Part shown: positions 8,713 through 16,904 of the stretch, piece by piece
Layout: each line of letters opens with the position of its first letter
How positions within the stretch are numbered: the stretch's first letter is position 1
Origin: CBDBZL01 sp965213545
GTDB taxonomy: Bacteria; Pseudomonadota; Alphaproteobacteria; Sphingomonadales; Sphingomonadaceae
Direction: 5' to 3'
Assembly: GCA_965213545.1 (NCBI GenBank)
Contig: CBDBZL010000002.1
Coordinates: forward strand, 620,001 to 684,000
DNA length: 64,000 nt
Notes under the pieces: model-generated
What the model saw: the letters and a program-made list of their open reading frames with translations, nothing else
What the model was told of the DNA's origin: nothing
Databases searched by the model: none
Position numbers and translations under genes: made by a program

Positions 8713-11502
8713 ATGCGGCTTGGCTGGGATGAGATTAAGCGGCGTGCCAAGGCGTTCAGCGAGGAATGGCAGGACGCGCATTACGAGAAGGGCGAGACGC
8801 AAAGCTTCTACAACGATTTTTTCGAGATATTCGGTATCAAGCGCCGGCAGGTGGCTGTCTACGAACAGCGGGTGAAGCTGCTCGACAATCGGCACGGCTT
8901 CATCGACCTTTTCTGGCCGCGCACGCTGCTGATCGAACAGAAAAGCAGCCAGCGCGACTTGCAAAAGGCGCAGGGGCAGGCGCTCGACTATCTGGGCGGC
9001 ATCCACCCCACCGAACAGCCGCGCTTCATCCTCACCTGCGATTTCCAGAACTGGGTGCTGCTCGACCTGGAAACCGGCGAGGAACTGAAGTTTAGCCTCA
9101 ACGACCTCGACAAGCACATCGCCGCCTTCAATTTCATGCTCGGCCGCAAGGTGACGTTCGAGACGCAAGCTGGCGTCACCATCAAGGCGGCCGAGCTGAT
9201 GGGCAAGCTGCACGATGCGCTCGAAGCATCGGGTTATGTCGGGCACGAGCTCGAGCAGTTCCTGGTCCGCACGCTGTTCTGCCTGTTCGCCGACAATACC
9301 GGCATCTTCCAGCCGCGCGACATCTTCCTGCAATTGCTCGAGAACGACACCTCGCCGGATGGCAGCGACACAGGCCGGGTGCTGAGCGAGCTGTTCGACG
9401 TGCTCGACACGCCCGAGGGCGAGCGGCTGGCGGGCACGCCGGGTGAGCTCGACGCCTTCCCCTACGTCAACGGCGCGCTGTTCGCCGGGCGGCTGCGCAT
9501 TCCGCGGTTCGACCAGGCCATGCGCGCGCACCTGATCGATGCCTGCCGCCACGACTGGTCGGGCGTGTCGCCGGCCATCTTCGGCTCGCTGTTCCAGTCG
9601 GTGATGGATGCCAAGGAGCGCCGCGCGAAGGGCGCGCACTACACCACCGAAGCCAATATCCTGAAGGTCATCGGCCCGCTGTTCCTGGACGAGCTGAAGG
9701 CCGAGCTGGCGACCATCGTGGCGCGGCGGACAGGGCATGACAGGGCGCTGGCCGAGTTCCAGGCGCGGCTCACCCGGATGACCTTCCTCGACCCCGCGTG
9801 CGGCTGCGGCAATTTCCTGGTCATCGCCTATCGCGAGATGCGGCGACTGGAGCTCGACTGCCTGAAGGCGCAATATGGCGAGCAGCAGATCGACGCGGCG
9901 CTGCTTTCGCGCGTTACCGTCGACCAGTTCTACGGCATCGAGTTCGAGGAGTTTCCCGCCCGCATCGCCGAGGTGGCCATGTGGATGATGGACCACATCG
10001 CCAATAACGAGATCAACGAGGCATTCCGCCTCAATTACGCACGCATTCCGCTCAGGGATTCCGCGCATATCCTGCATGGCGACGCGCTCGAGGCGGACTG
10101 GACCGCGCTGCTGCCGCCGGAGAAATGCAGCTACATCATGGGCAATCCGCCGTTTGTCGGACAGAGTCATCAATCTGACTTGCAGCGCCTACAGATGGCG
10201 AAAGTTATCGACGCTGCCTCTGGTAAGGCTGGTTCGTTGGACTACGTTGCGGCATGGTTCATTAAAGCCGGACGTTATTTGCAATACAACCGCCGCATCA
10301 GGATCGCATTTGTTGCAACTAATTCCATCTGCCAGGGTGAGCAGGTGGCGCAGCTGTGGCCGATCCTGTTCGATCGGCTGAACCTGGAAATCGCCTTTGC
10401 CCATCGGACTTTTTCATGGGGCAGTGAGGCGCGCGGAAAAGCCCATGTCCATGTCGTCATCTTGGGACTTTCACACCGCGATCATGAGCCACCGGCGAAA
10501 CGACTGTTCAGCTATCCTGACATTAAAAATAATCCGGTGGAAACACGTTGCGTCGCTCTGACTGCCTATCTGTGCGACGCGGGAGGAATGGCGAATCGTC
10601 ACCTATTCGTAGCACAATCTTCAAATCCAGTGTGTGACGTTCCAAGGGTTCTGTATGGCAGTAAGCCGGTCGACGGCGGTAACCTAATTCTCGATTCAGG
10701 GGAACGTGCTCGTCTTTTGAGCAAGTATCCTGATGCAAATCCCCTAATTCGGGAGTTAATAGGAGCAGACGAATTTCTCCATGGCGGAACGCGTTGGTGT
10801 CTGTGGCTAGTTGGTGCCGATCCAACTTTGATCCGATCAATCCCGGATATTCGTGAACGGATCGGAAATGTTCGGAGCTTCCGACTGGCAAGTAAGAAAG
10901 TGCCGACTCAAAAAGCCGCCAACCGACCTTCAGAATTCGCTGAAATCAGGCAGCCATCCGGATCTTATATTGTCATTCCGATGCATACCTCGGAAACTCG
11001 AACGTATGTTCCGTTCGGATTTTTCACGGCAGAAAGCATCGTTCACAATAGTTGCACCTGTATTCCAGACGCCGGGCTCTTTGAATTTGGTCTGATCTCC
11101 TCTCTGATGCACATGGCATGGCTCGCCCATATCGGTGGTCGTCTTGAAAGCCGATACCGCTATTCTAACGGCCTCGTTTACAACACCTTCCCCTGGCCCG
11201 ACGCCACGCCAGCGCAGCGCGACAAGGTGGAGGGACTGGCGCAAGGGGTGCTCGACGCGCGCGCCGCGCATCCCACCTCCAGCCTGGCCGATCTCTACGA
11301 TCCTGACACCATGCCCGCCAACCTGCGCCGCGCGCATGTCGCGCTCGATACCGCGGTGGACCGCCTCTACCGCCCCACCCCCTTCGCCACCGACCGCGAC
11401 CGCGTGGAGCACCTGTTCGGCCGCTACGAAGCGCTGGTTTCCCCGCTGGATCGGCTGGGACCGGCGAAGAACAGGCGGGTCGCCCGCAAGGCGAAGGCGT
11501 GA
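8713..11502 (+). CDS. MmeI-like (class IIL) combined restriction endonuclease and DNA methyltransferase
   Basis: 929-residue single-chain restriction-modification enzyme, the usual size for MmeI relatives. These methylate one strand of their site and cut about 20 bp away, using one specificity region for both activities. N-terminal PD-(D/E)xK nuclease: D65 with E75-Q-K77 (FIDLFWPRTLLIEQK). Helical connector with GAHYT at 308-312. N6-adenine methyltransferase: motif I DPACGCGNF from D360 and catalytic NPPF at 478-481. The rest is the target-recognition region and C-terminal helices. A ribosome site GGAG lies about 10 nt before the ATG. From about 10160 to 11180 base composition drops sharply, then returns to normal, suggesting an exchanged specificity cassette. 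No separate methylase or specificity gene is present, as expected for this class. Confidence 0.92.
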   Translation: MRLGWDEIKRRAKAFSEEWQDAHYEKGETQSFYNDFFEIFGIKRRQVAVYEQRVKLLDNRHGFIDLFWPRTLLIEQKSSQRDLQKAQGQALDYLGGIHPTEQPRFILTCDFQNWVLLDLETGEELKFSLNDLDKHIAAFNFMLGRKVTFETQAGVTIKAAELMGKLHDALEASGYVGHELEQFLVRTLFCLFADNTGIFQPRDIFLQLLENDTSPDGSDTGRVLSELFDVLDTPEGERLAGTPGELDAFPYVNGALFAGRLRIPRFDQAMRAHLIDACRHDWSGVSPAIFGSLFQSVMDAKERRAKGAHYTTEANILKVIGPLFLDELKAELATIVARRTGHDRALAEFQARLTRMTFLDPACGCGNFLVIAYREMRRLELDCLKAQYGEQQIDAALLSRVTVDQFYGIEFEEFPARIAEVAMWMMDHIANNEINEAFRLNYARIPLRDSAHILHGDALEADWTALLPPEKCSYIMGNPPFVGQSHQSDLQRLQMAKVIDAASGKAGSLDYVAAWFIKAGRYLQYNRRIRIAFVATNSICQGEQVAQLWPILFDRLNLEIAFAHRTFSWGSEARGKAHVHVVILGLSHRDHEPPAKRLFSYPDIKNNPVETRCVALTAYLCDAGGMANRHLFVAQSSNPVCDVPRVLYGSKPVDGGNLILDSGERARLLSKYPDANPLIRELIGADEFLHGGTRWCLWLVGADPTLIRSIPDIRERIGNVRSFRLASKKVPTQKAANRPSEFAEIRQPSGSYIVIPMHTSETRTYVPFGFFTAESIVHNSCTCIPDAGLFEFGLISSLMHMAWLAHIGGRLESRYRYSNGLVYNTFPWPDATPAQRDKVEGLAQGVLDARAAHPTSSLADLYDPDTMPANLRRAHVALDTAVDRLYRPTPFATDRDRVEHLFGRYEALVSPLDRLGPAKNRRVARKAKA

Positions 11503-11539
11503 ACGGCGCCGCCGCCGCCCTATCCCGCGACTAGAAAGC

Positions 11540-12841
11540 CTACCGCCCAACCGCCACGTAGGTGAAGCCTTGCCGCTCGATATCGGCTCGGTTGTACAGA
11601 TTGCGCAGGTCGACCAGCAGCGCGGCTTTCATCAATTGCTTCGCCCGGTCCAGATCGAGCGCGCGAAAGGCGTCCCATTCGGTTACGATCACCGCCGCCT
11701 CGGCGCCATCCATCGCGTCATAGGCGTCGGTGCAATAGGTGATGTCGCCGATCACCTTGGCCGCCTGTTCCATGCCCTCGGGGTCGAAGGCGCGCACCGT
11801 GATCCCGGCATCCTGCAACGCCTGGACGATGGCGATGGCGGGCGAATCGCGCATGTCGTCGGTGTTGGCCTTGAAGGTGAGACCGAGCAGCGCCACCGTT
11901 TTTCCCAGGGGATCACTCCCCAGCGCCTGGACCACCTTGCGGCCCATCGCGCGCTTGCGGCTCTCGTTGGAGGAGACCACCGCCTGGACGATCCGCAGCG
12001 GGGCCTCGAAATCCTCCCCGGTCTTGAGCAAGGCCAGCGTGTCCTTGGGAAAGCACGAGCCGCCATAACCGGGGCCGGGCTGAAGGAACCGCGCGCCGAT
12101 CCGCGTATCGAGCCCGATCCCGTGGGCCACGTCCTGGACATCGGCGCCCACCCGCTCGCACAGGTCGGCGATCTCGTTGATGAAGCTGATCTTGGTCGCC
12201 AGGAATGCATTGCCGGCATATTTGGTCAGCTCGGCGCCGCGCCGGCTCATCACCACCAGCGGTGACTGCGAATGGGTGAGCGGGCGGTAGATCTCGCGCA
12301 GCACCCGCGCGGCGCGATCATCATCCACGCCCACGATGACGCGGTCGGGCCGTTTGAAGTCGTCGATCGCCGCGCCTTCGCGCAGGAATTCAGGGTTGGA
12401 GGCGACCGAGAAATCAAGCTCGGGGCGTGCCTCGGCGATGATCCGCTGGACCGCATCACCGGTGCCTACCGGAACGGTGGACTTGGTCACCACCACCGCG
12501 CCATCTTCGAGCAGTGGCGCCATCTCCTGCGCGGCGGAATGGACATAGGACAGGTCGGCATGCCCGTCGCCCCGGCGCGAAGGCGTGCCCACCGCGATGA
12601 ACACCGCGTCCGCACCGGGCACCGCACCTGCAAGGTCAAGCGTGAAGTCGAGCCGGCCGGCCTCGACATTCAGCTCGACCAGCTTTGCAAGGCCCGGCTC
12701 GAAGATGGGGATGCGACCAGACTTCAGCGCGTCGACCTTGGCCGGATCCTTGTCGACACAGGTCACATGGTGGCCGAAATCGGAGAAACACGCGCCCGAA
12801 ACCAGGCCCACATAGCCCGTACCGATCATCACGATGCGCAT
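11540..12841 (-). CDS. ugd: UDP-glucose 6-dehydrogenase
   Basis: Oxidises UDP-glucose twice to UDP-glucuronate using NAD+, feeding exopolysaccharide synthesis. 433 residues from the ATG at 12841, normal for the bacterial enzyme. NAD-binding GTGYVG is at 7-12, the central domain has KYAGNAFLATKISFINE near 207-223, and the catalytic cysteine is C263 in GYGGSCFPKDT. The long upstream in-frame extension to 13114 lacks family character. The gene is divergent from the pssD/pssE glycosyltransferase pair, which suggests that UDP-glucuronate is their donor (inference). Confidence 0.97.
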   Translation of the reverse strand: MRIVMIGTGYVGLVSGACFSDFGHHVTCVDKDPAKVDALKSGRIPIFEPGLAKLVELNVEAGRLDFTLDLAGAVPGADAVFIAVGTPSRRGDGHADLSYVHSAAQEMAPLLEDGAVVVTKSTVPVGTGDAVQRIIAEARPELDFSVASNPEFLREGAAIDDFKRPDRVIVGVDDDRAARVLREIYRPLTHSQSPLVVMSRRGAELTKYAGNAFLATKISFINEIADLCERVGADVQDVAHGIGLDTRIGARFLQPGPGYGGSCFPKDTLALLKTGEDFEAPLRIVQAVVSSNESRKRAMGRKVVQALGSDPLGKTVALLGLTFKANTDDMRDSPAIAIVQALQDAGITVRAFDPEGMEQAAKVIGDITYCTDAYDAMDGAEAAVIVTEWDAFRALDLDRAKQLMKAALLVDLRNLYNRADIERQGFTYVAVGR

Positions 12842-13172
12842 GGTGGTGCCTTGTCCTAATTTCTTGCGGGCGAAGAGCGCAGCGTTGCCGCCCCGCCCAC
12901 TTCTCGTTCGTGGGCGCCCTTTCGGGATGGCAGGTTGAGTGTCAAGGCCGGCAGCGCTTGAATCCATGCGATGTCGCCTGGGAGATGGCGCGATGGCGGC
13001 GGTCTTGCGCACGCGCTCGACCATTGCTGCGTTAACGCTATTTTCGTAACCGTGCCTTATTGCGGCAGCATAGTCGCCCGGAAGCAGTCGATGGCCGGCA
13101 CGGGCTGACTGCATTTCAGGGGCTGCATTTCAGGGCCGGAATTTCAGAACGGCAGGGGATTTGTTTAAAAAT
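12842..13172. other. Divergent promoter region between ugd and pssD
   Basis: About 330 bp without a credible gene; in-frame readthrough of ugd is low-complexity. The right half holds a relatively AT-rich patch with GTTAACGCTATTTTCG around 13029-13045, and three tandem 14-bp units immediately before pssD, described separately. Both divergent genes would take their promoters from here. Confidence 0.55.
13109..13150. repeat. Three tandem 14-bp repeats upstream of pssD
   Basis: Units CTGCATTTCAGGGG (13109-13122), CTGCATTTCAGGGC (13123-13136) and the degenerate CGGAATTTCAGAAC (13137-13150). The first 13 bases of units 1 and 2 are identical. All three share ATTTCAG in the same phase. The array ends 22 bp before the preferred pssD start. 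A regulator-binding array or a recent small duplication are both possible. Confidence 0.6.
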
Positions 13173-13652
13173 ATGCGCGGCAGGAAAGCGGAACGCGCCG
13201 GACGGGGCTGCGATGTGCTTCTGGTCGCCTCGGCGGGCGGCCATTGGGAGCAGATGATGCGGCTGGCCGAAGCCTTCGCGCCTTTTCGCACGCGCTACGC
13301 CACCACCGATCGCGAGCTGTTCGCCAAGTGGGGAATCGAGAACGGCGTCACGCTTCCCGATTGCAGCCGCGACAGCATTGCCCAATCCGCCCGGTCGCTG
13401 GTGGCGGCAACCGCGCTTATCGCCAGGCTGCGGCCGCGCGTGGTCGTCACCACCGGAGCCGCACCTGGGCTCATGTGCCTTATCGCCGGGCGCATTGCCG
13501 GCGCGCATACGGTCTGGATCGACAGCCTCGCCAATGCCGAGGAACTTTCGGGCAGCGGCAGACTGGCGCGCCGCTGGGCCAAGGAATGGCTGACCCAGTG
13601 GGAGCATCTCGCCGCCCCGCAAGGCCCGCGATACGAGGGCGCGGTGCTGTGA
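13173..13652 (+). CDS. pssD: PssD/Alg14-type glycosyltransferase subunit
   Basis: Membrane-anchoring subunit of a split glycosyltransferase; homologues are Alg14 of the N-glycan pathway and PssD/Cps14F of polysaccharide synthesis. From the ATG at 13173 it has 159 residues. The glycine-rich VASAGGHWEQMMRL near residues 20-33 and VVTTGAAPGLMCLIAGRIAGAHTVWID in the second half are Alg14 hallmarks. A TTG start at 13161 is also possible but sits only two bases after AGGGGA, so ATG is preferred. Its stop overlaps the start of the partner gene. In rhizobia PssD/PssE transfer glucuronate, and ugd is the neighbour here, so a glucuronosyltransferase role is the leading guess. The symbol is by similarity. 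Confidence 0.85.
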   Translation: MRGRKAERAGRGCDVLLVASAGGHWEQMMRLAEAFAPFRTRYATTDRELFAKWGIENGVTLPDCSRDSIAQSARSLVAATALIARLRPRVVVTTGAAPGLMCLIAGRIAGAHTVWIDSLANAEELSGSGRLARRWAKEWLTQWEHLAAPQGPRYEGAVL

Positions 13653-14149
13653 TCTTCGCCACCATCGGCACGCAGCTGCCCTTCGAGCGACTGATCCGTG
13701 CGCTCGACGAACTTGCCCCGACGCTGGACCGACCCATGCTCGCCCAGATCGGCAAGACCCGCTACGAGCCGGTGAATATCGAGTGGCGCCGTTTCATCCC
13801 CGCGCTCGAGGTGGACACCTATTTTCGGGAGGCGCAGGTGGTGGTCGCGCATGCCGGCATCGGCACCATCCTCAGCGTGCTAAAATATGAAAAGCCCATC
13901 GTGCTGATGCCCAGAAAGGCCGAACTGGGCGAACATCGCAATGACCATCAGCTTGCCACCGTCGCCGAGCTTGAGGGGCGCGAAGGTCTCTACGTCGCCC
14001 GCACCAACGAGGAGCTTGCGAAATATCTGCGGCAGGAGCTTGCCCCGCCCCGTGCGCAGGCGAATAGCTCCCCGCAGCGCGAACGGCTGAAGTCATATCT
14101 GCGCAGGACCGTCACGGGGTGGGGGATCAAGCCGCGCACGGATGGCTGA
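13649..14149 (+). CDS. pssE: PssE/Alg13-type glycosyltransferase catalytic subunit
   Basis: Donor-binding subunit of the split transferase, equal to the C-terminal domain of GT28 enzymes such as MurG. It starts with GTG at 13649, overlapping the pssD stop by 4 bases (GTGA), which implies coupled translation. 166 residues. Motifs: start IFATIGTQLPFERLIRALDE; VVVAHAGIGTILSVLKYEKPIVLMPR; and ELGEHRNDHQLATVAEL, the nucleotide-sugar binding signature. PssE needs PssD to be tethered to the membrane. Donor UDP-glucuronate is inferred from the divergent ugd. Confidence 0.87.
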   Translation: MIFATIGTQLPFERLIRALDELAPTLDRPMLAQIGKTRYEPVNIEWRRFIPALEVDTYFREAQVVVAHAGIGTILSVLKYEKPIVLMPRKAELGEHRNDHQLATVAELEGREGLYVARTNEELAKYLRQELAPPRAQANSSPQRERLKSYLRRTVTGWGIKPRTDG

Positions 14150-14235
14150 GCCTCAAAGCACAGCGCTGGTCGAGGCAGGTTGATGGCTCAAAACCTGATC
14201 GCGCTGTCCATGTGCGTTGGCCTCGCCGGGTCCAA

Positions 14236-14706
14236 TCAGCCGCGACCGCGATAGGCCGGCACGCCTTGCTCAGGCAGCCACAGGCCCTCGGGCGACGTGC
14301 TGCTCTGCCAGAAGACATCGATCGGCATGCCGCCGCGCGGATACCAGTAGCCGCCGATCCGAAGCCATCGCGGACGCATCTCGTCGACCAGGCGCCGGCC
14401 GATCCCCACGGTGACGTCCTCGTGAAACCCGCAATGGTTGCGAAACGCGCCGAGAAACAGCTTGAGGCTCTTGGATTCGACGATGGCCTGGTCCGGCGCG
14501 TAGTCGATTACCAGGTGCGCAAAATCGGGCTGGTCGGTCACCGGACATAGCGACGTGAATTCGGGCACGGTGAAGCGCACCAGATAAAGCTCGCCCGGGC
14601 GCGGGTTCGCCGGATAGTCCAGCACCGCCTCCCCCGGTGATGCGGGCAGCGCACTGGTCCGCCCCAGGTGGCGTGGCGGTGACGGAGGTGGACTTTGGTC
14701 TTCCAT
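14236..14706 (-). CDS. queF: NADPH-dependent 7-cyano-7-deazaguanine reductase QueF
   Basis: Reduces preQ0 to preQ1 in queuosine tRNA-modification synthesis. 156 residues from ATG 14706, matching the short, single-domain QueF type. FTSLCPVTDQPDFA carries the nucleophile C54 and proton donor D61; ESKSLKL at 77-83 is the NADPH/oligomer motif; FRNHCGFHEDVT follows. The first ~20 residues are Pro/Ser-rich. No other queuosine genes are nearby. It is convergent with pssE. Confidence 0.95.
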   Translation of the reverse strand: MEDQSPPPSPPRHLGRTSALPASPGEAVLDYPANPRPGELYLVRFTVPEFTSLCPVTDQPDFAHLVIDYAPDQAIVESKSLKLFLGAFRNHCGFHEDVTVGIGRRLVDEMRPRWLRIGGYWYPRGGMPIDVFWQSSTSPEGLWLPEQGVPAYRGRG

Positions 14707-14805
14707 GGGCGAGCGATGTGCGCGGGCACGTCGTGCGAAGCAAGCGTTGAAAACAAGCGTTGCTGGCGCGTTTACGCCGGCGGGCAGCGGCGCTAGGGTC
14801 ATGCA

Positions 14806-15675
14806 ATGAGCGCAATCCTCGTGTCCACCATCGAACTTGCCGAGCGGCTCGGCGAGCCCGGCCTCGTCATCCTCGACGCATCGCAGCATCTGCCGGACAG
14901 CGGACGCGATCCGCGCGGCGAATTTGCTGCCGGGCACATCCCGGGCGCACGCTTCCTCGATCTTGCCAGCCTCACCGACCGCGACAGCCCCGTCCCCTCC
15001 GCCGTGCCCACCGGCGGGCATCTCGGCGAGCGGCTGGCAGCTCTGGGCGGCGAGCCACAGAGCCATTTCGTGCTGTATGACGACAGCGCGCTGGCCAGCG
15101 CCGCACGCGCCTGGTTCGTCCTGCGCCATCACGGCTTCGGGTCGGTCTCCATCCTCGACGGAGGCCTCGCCAAATGGCGGGCCGAGGGGCGTGACCTGGA
15201 GACAGGCGCCGCCGCCGATCTCCCCGCCCCGGCAGCGCCGCTGACAGGTGGAACGAGCGGGGTTGAGGTGCGCACCAAGGCGGACATGCTGGCCAATCTG
15301 GACCACCCCAGCGCGCAGGTGCTCGATGCTCGGCCCGGCAAGAGGTTCTCCGGCGAACTGCCCGATCTTCGCCCCGGCGTCCCCTCGGGCCACATCCCCG
15401 GCTCGCTCAACCTGCCGCATACCGCCGTGCTCGATGAGGATGGCAGGTATCGCCGGCCGGACGAGCTGCGCCGAGCATTCGCCGAAGCGAAGGTGGACCT
15501 GGATAAGCCGCTTATCACCACCTGCGGCAGCGGAATGACCGCCTCGGTGCTGATCGTCGCGGCGCAGATCCTGGGAAAGCAGGACAGCGCGCTGTATGAT
15601 GGAAGCTGGGCCGAGTGGGGCGCCGATCCTGCCACCCCCAAGGCAACGGGCCCGGCGCAGGCGCGCCCGGCGTGA
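14806..15675 (+). CDS. sseA: Sulfurtransferase, 3-mercaptopyruvate/thiosulfate type
   Basis: Two-domain rhodanese that moves sulfane sulfur from 3-mercaptopyruvate or thiosulfate to a thiol or cyanide. 289 residues. The N-terminal non-catalytic rhodanese domain shows GHIPGARFLDL at 43-53 and LYDDSALASAARAWF; the C-terminal catalytic domain shows GHIPGSLNLP at 195-204 and active-site C240 in CGSGMTAS. The CG[SA]G[VM]TA loop favours 3-mercaptopyruvate sulfurtransferase over thiosulfate rhodanese. Its stop overlaps the metC start by 4 bases, so the two are probably made together. Confidence 0.93.
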   Translation: MSAILVSTIELAERLGEPGLVILDASQHLPDSGRDPRGEFAAGHIPGARFLDLASLTDRDSPVPSAVPTGGHLGERLAALGGEPQSHFVLYDDSALASAARAWFVLRHHGFGSVSILDGGLAKWRAEGRDLETGAAADLPAPAAPLTGGTSGVEVRTKADMLANLDHPSAQVLDARPGKRFSGELPDLRPGVPSGHIPGSLNLPHTAVLDEDGRYRRPDELRRAFAEAKVDLDKPLITTCGSGMTASVLIVAAQILGKQDSALYDGSWAEWGADPATPKATGPAQARPA

Positions 15676-16904
15676 GCGAGGTCGAGGCGGAGAAGGCCCC
15701 CGTCAGCGACGCGCCCGCCAGACGCAGCGCAACCCGGTTGGCCACGGCTGGAAGGCGCCACGAATGGACCGGCGCTGTGGTCAATCCGCCGGTCTGGCGC
15801 ACAAGCACGCATCTGTACGACAACTGCGCCGACCTGGCCCGGGGCCGGCCCGATGCCGACGGCCATTTCCATTACGGCCGCCGCGGCGCACCGACCCAGT
15901 GGGCGCTGGCCGAGGCGCTCACCGCGCTCGAACCCGGCGCGCATGGCACGCTGCTCTATCCCAGCGGCGTCGCGGCCATCGCCGGTGCGCTTCTGGGCGT
16001 GCTGGAAACGGGCGACGTGCTGCTGATGGTGGACAATGTCTACCAGCCCAGCCGCGCGCTGGCCCGAACGCTGCTAGCCCCGCTGGGGGTGGAAACGCGC
16101 TACTTCGATCCGCTCGATCTGGCCAGTTTCGAAGGCGCTTTTTGCGACCGGACCAAGGCCGTGCTGCTCGAGAGCCCGGGCAGTCTGACGATGGAAGTGG
16201 CGGATATTCCCGCGCTTGCCGCCATCGCCCGAACCAAAGGCGCGACCAGCCTGATCGACAACACTTGGGCCACCGCGCTGGGCTTTCCCGCGCTGATGCA
16301 TGGCTGCGACGTGGCGATCATGAGCCTTACCAAGCATGTCGGTGGCCATTCGGACCTGATGATGGGCGCGGTCTCGGCGGGCGAGGCGCTCTATGCGCGG
16401 CTGCGCGCCAAGGCCCAGGCGCTGGGGCAGGTGGTCTCGCCCGATGACGCGGCGCTGGCGCTGCGGGGCCTGCGCACGATGGGGCTGCGGCTCGAACGCG
16501 CGGCGGCGAACGCGCTGCAGGTGGCACAATGGCTGCGCGGCCGGAGCGAGGTCGCTCACGTGCTCTGCCCGATGCTTCCCGGCGCCCCCGGCCATGAGCT
16601 GTGGCAGCGCGATTTCACCGGTGGCTGCGGATTGTTCAGCTTCGTGCTCGAAGGCCGCCGGCCGGCCGATCGCGCCCGCCTGATCGATGCGCTGGAACTG
16701 TTCGGCATCGGCTATTCCTGGGGCGGGTTCGAGAGCCTCGCCATCCCCTGCGACCCGGCGAACGCGCGCAGCATGACGGCATGGCCGCCCCGGGGCTGGA
16801 CGGCGCAAGACCGGCTGCTCGTGCGCCTGTCGATCGGTCTGGAAGACCCGGCCGACCTGATCGACGACCTCGACCAGGCCTTTGCCGCGATGACGCGCGA
16901 ATGA
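15672..16904 (+). CDS. metC: Cystathionine beta-lyase
   Basis: PLP enzyme of the Cys/Met-metabolism family that splits cystathionine to homocysteine, pyruvate and ammonia; it can also release sulfide from cysteine. GTG start at 15672 overlaps the sseA stop (GTGA). 410 residues. Features: RRGAPTQWALAEALTALE (substrate/PLP entry), PSGVAAI, DNTWAT, and the Schiff-base lysine K221 in SLTKHVGGHSD. IGYSWGGFESL near the C-terminus is typical of MetC rather than of cystathionine gamma-synthase. An alternative ATG at 15615 would extend into sseA and lacks family similarity. Confidence 0.93.
   Translation: MSEVEAEKAPVSDAPARRSATRLATAGRRHEWTGAVVNPPVWRTSTHLYDNCADLARGRPDADGHFHYGRRGAPTQWALAEALTALEPGAHGTLLYPSGVAAIAGALLGVLETGDVLLMVDNVYQPSRALARTLLAPLGVETRYFDPLDLASFEGAFCDRTKAVLLESPGSLTMEVADIPALAAIARTKGATSLIDNTWATALGFPALMHGCDVAIMSLTKHVGGHSDLMMGAVSAGEALYARLRAKAQALGQVVSPDDAALALRGLRTMGLRLERAAANALQVAQWLRGRSEVAHVLCPMLPGAPGHELWQRDFTGGCGLFSFVLEGRRPADRARLIDALELFGIGYSWGGFESLAIPCDPANARSMTAWPPRGWTAQDRLLVRLSIGLEDPADLIDDLDQAFAAMTRE

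Noticed and set aside
8683..10173. 496-codon minus-strand ORF antisense to the MmeI-like gene
   Set aside because: The forward frame has recognisable nuclease and methylase motifs; the reverse product has none. It ends where GC content falls, as a GC artefact would.
8530..11540. Genomic island integrated at tRNA-Thr
   Set aside because: No integrase and no second copy of the tRNA 3' end was found downstream of the R-M gene.
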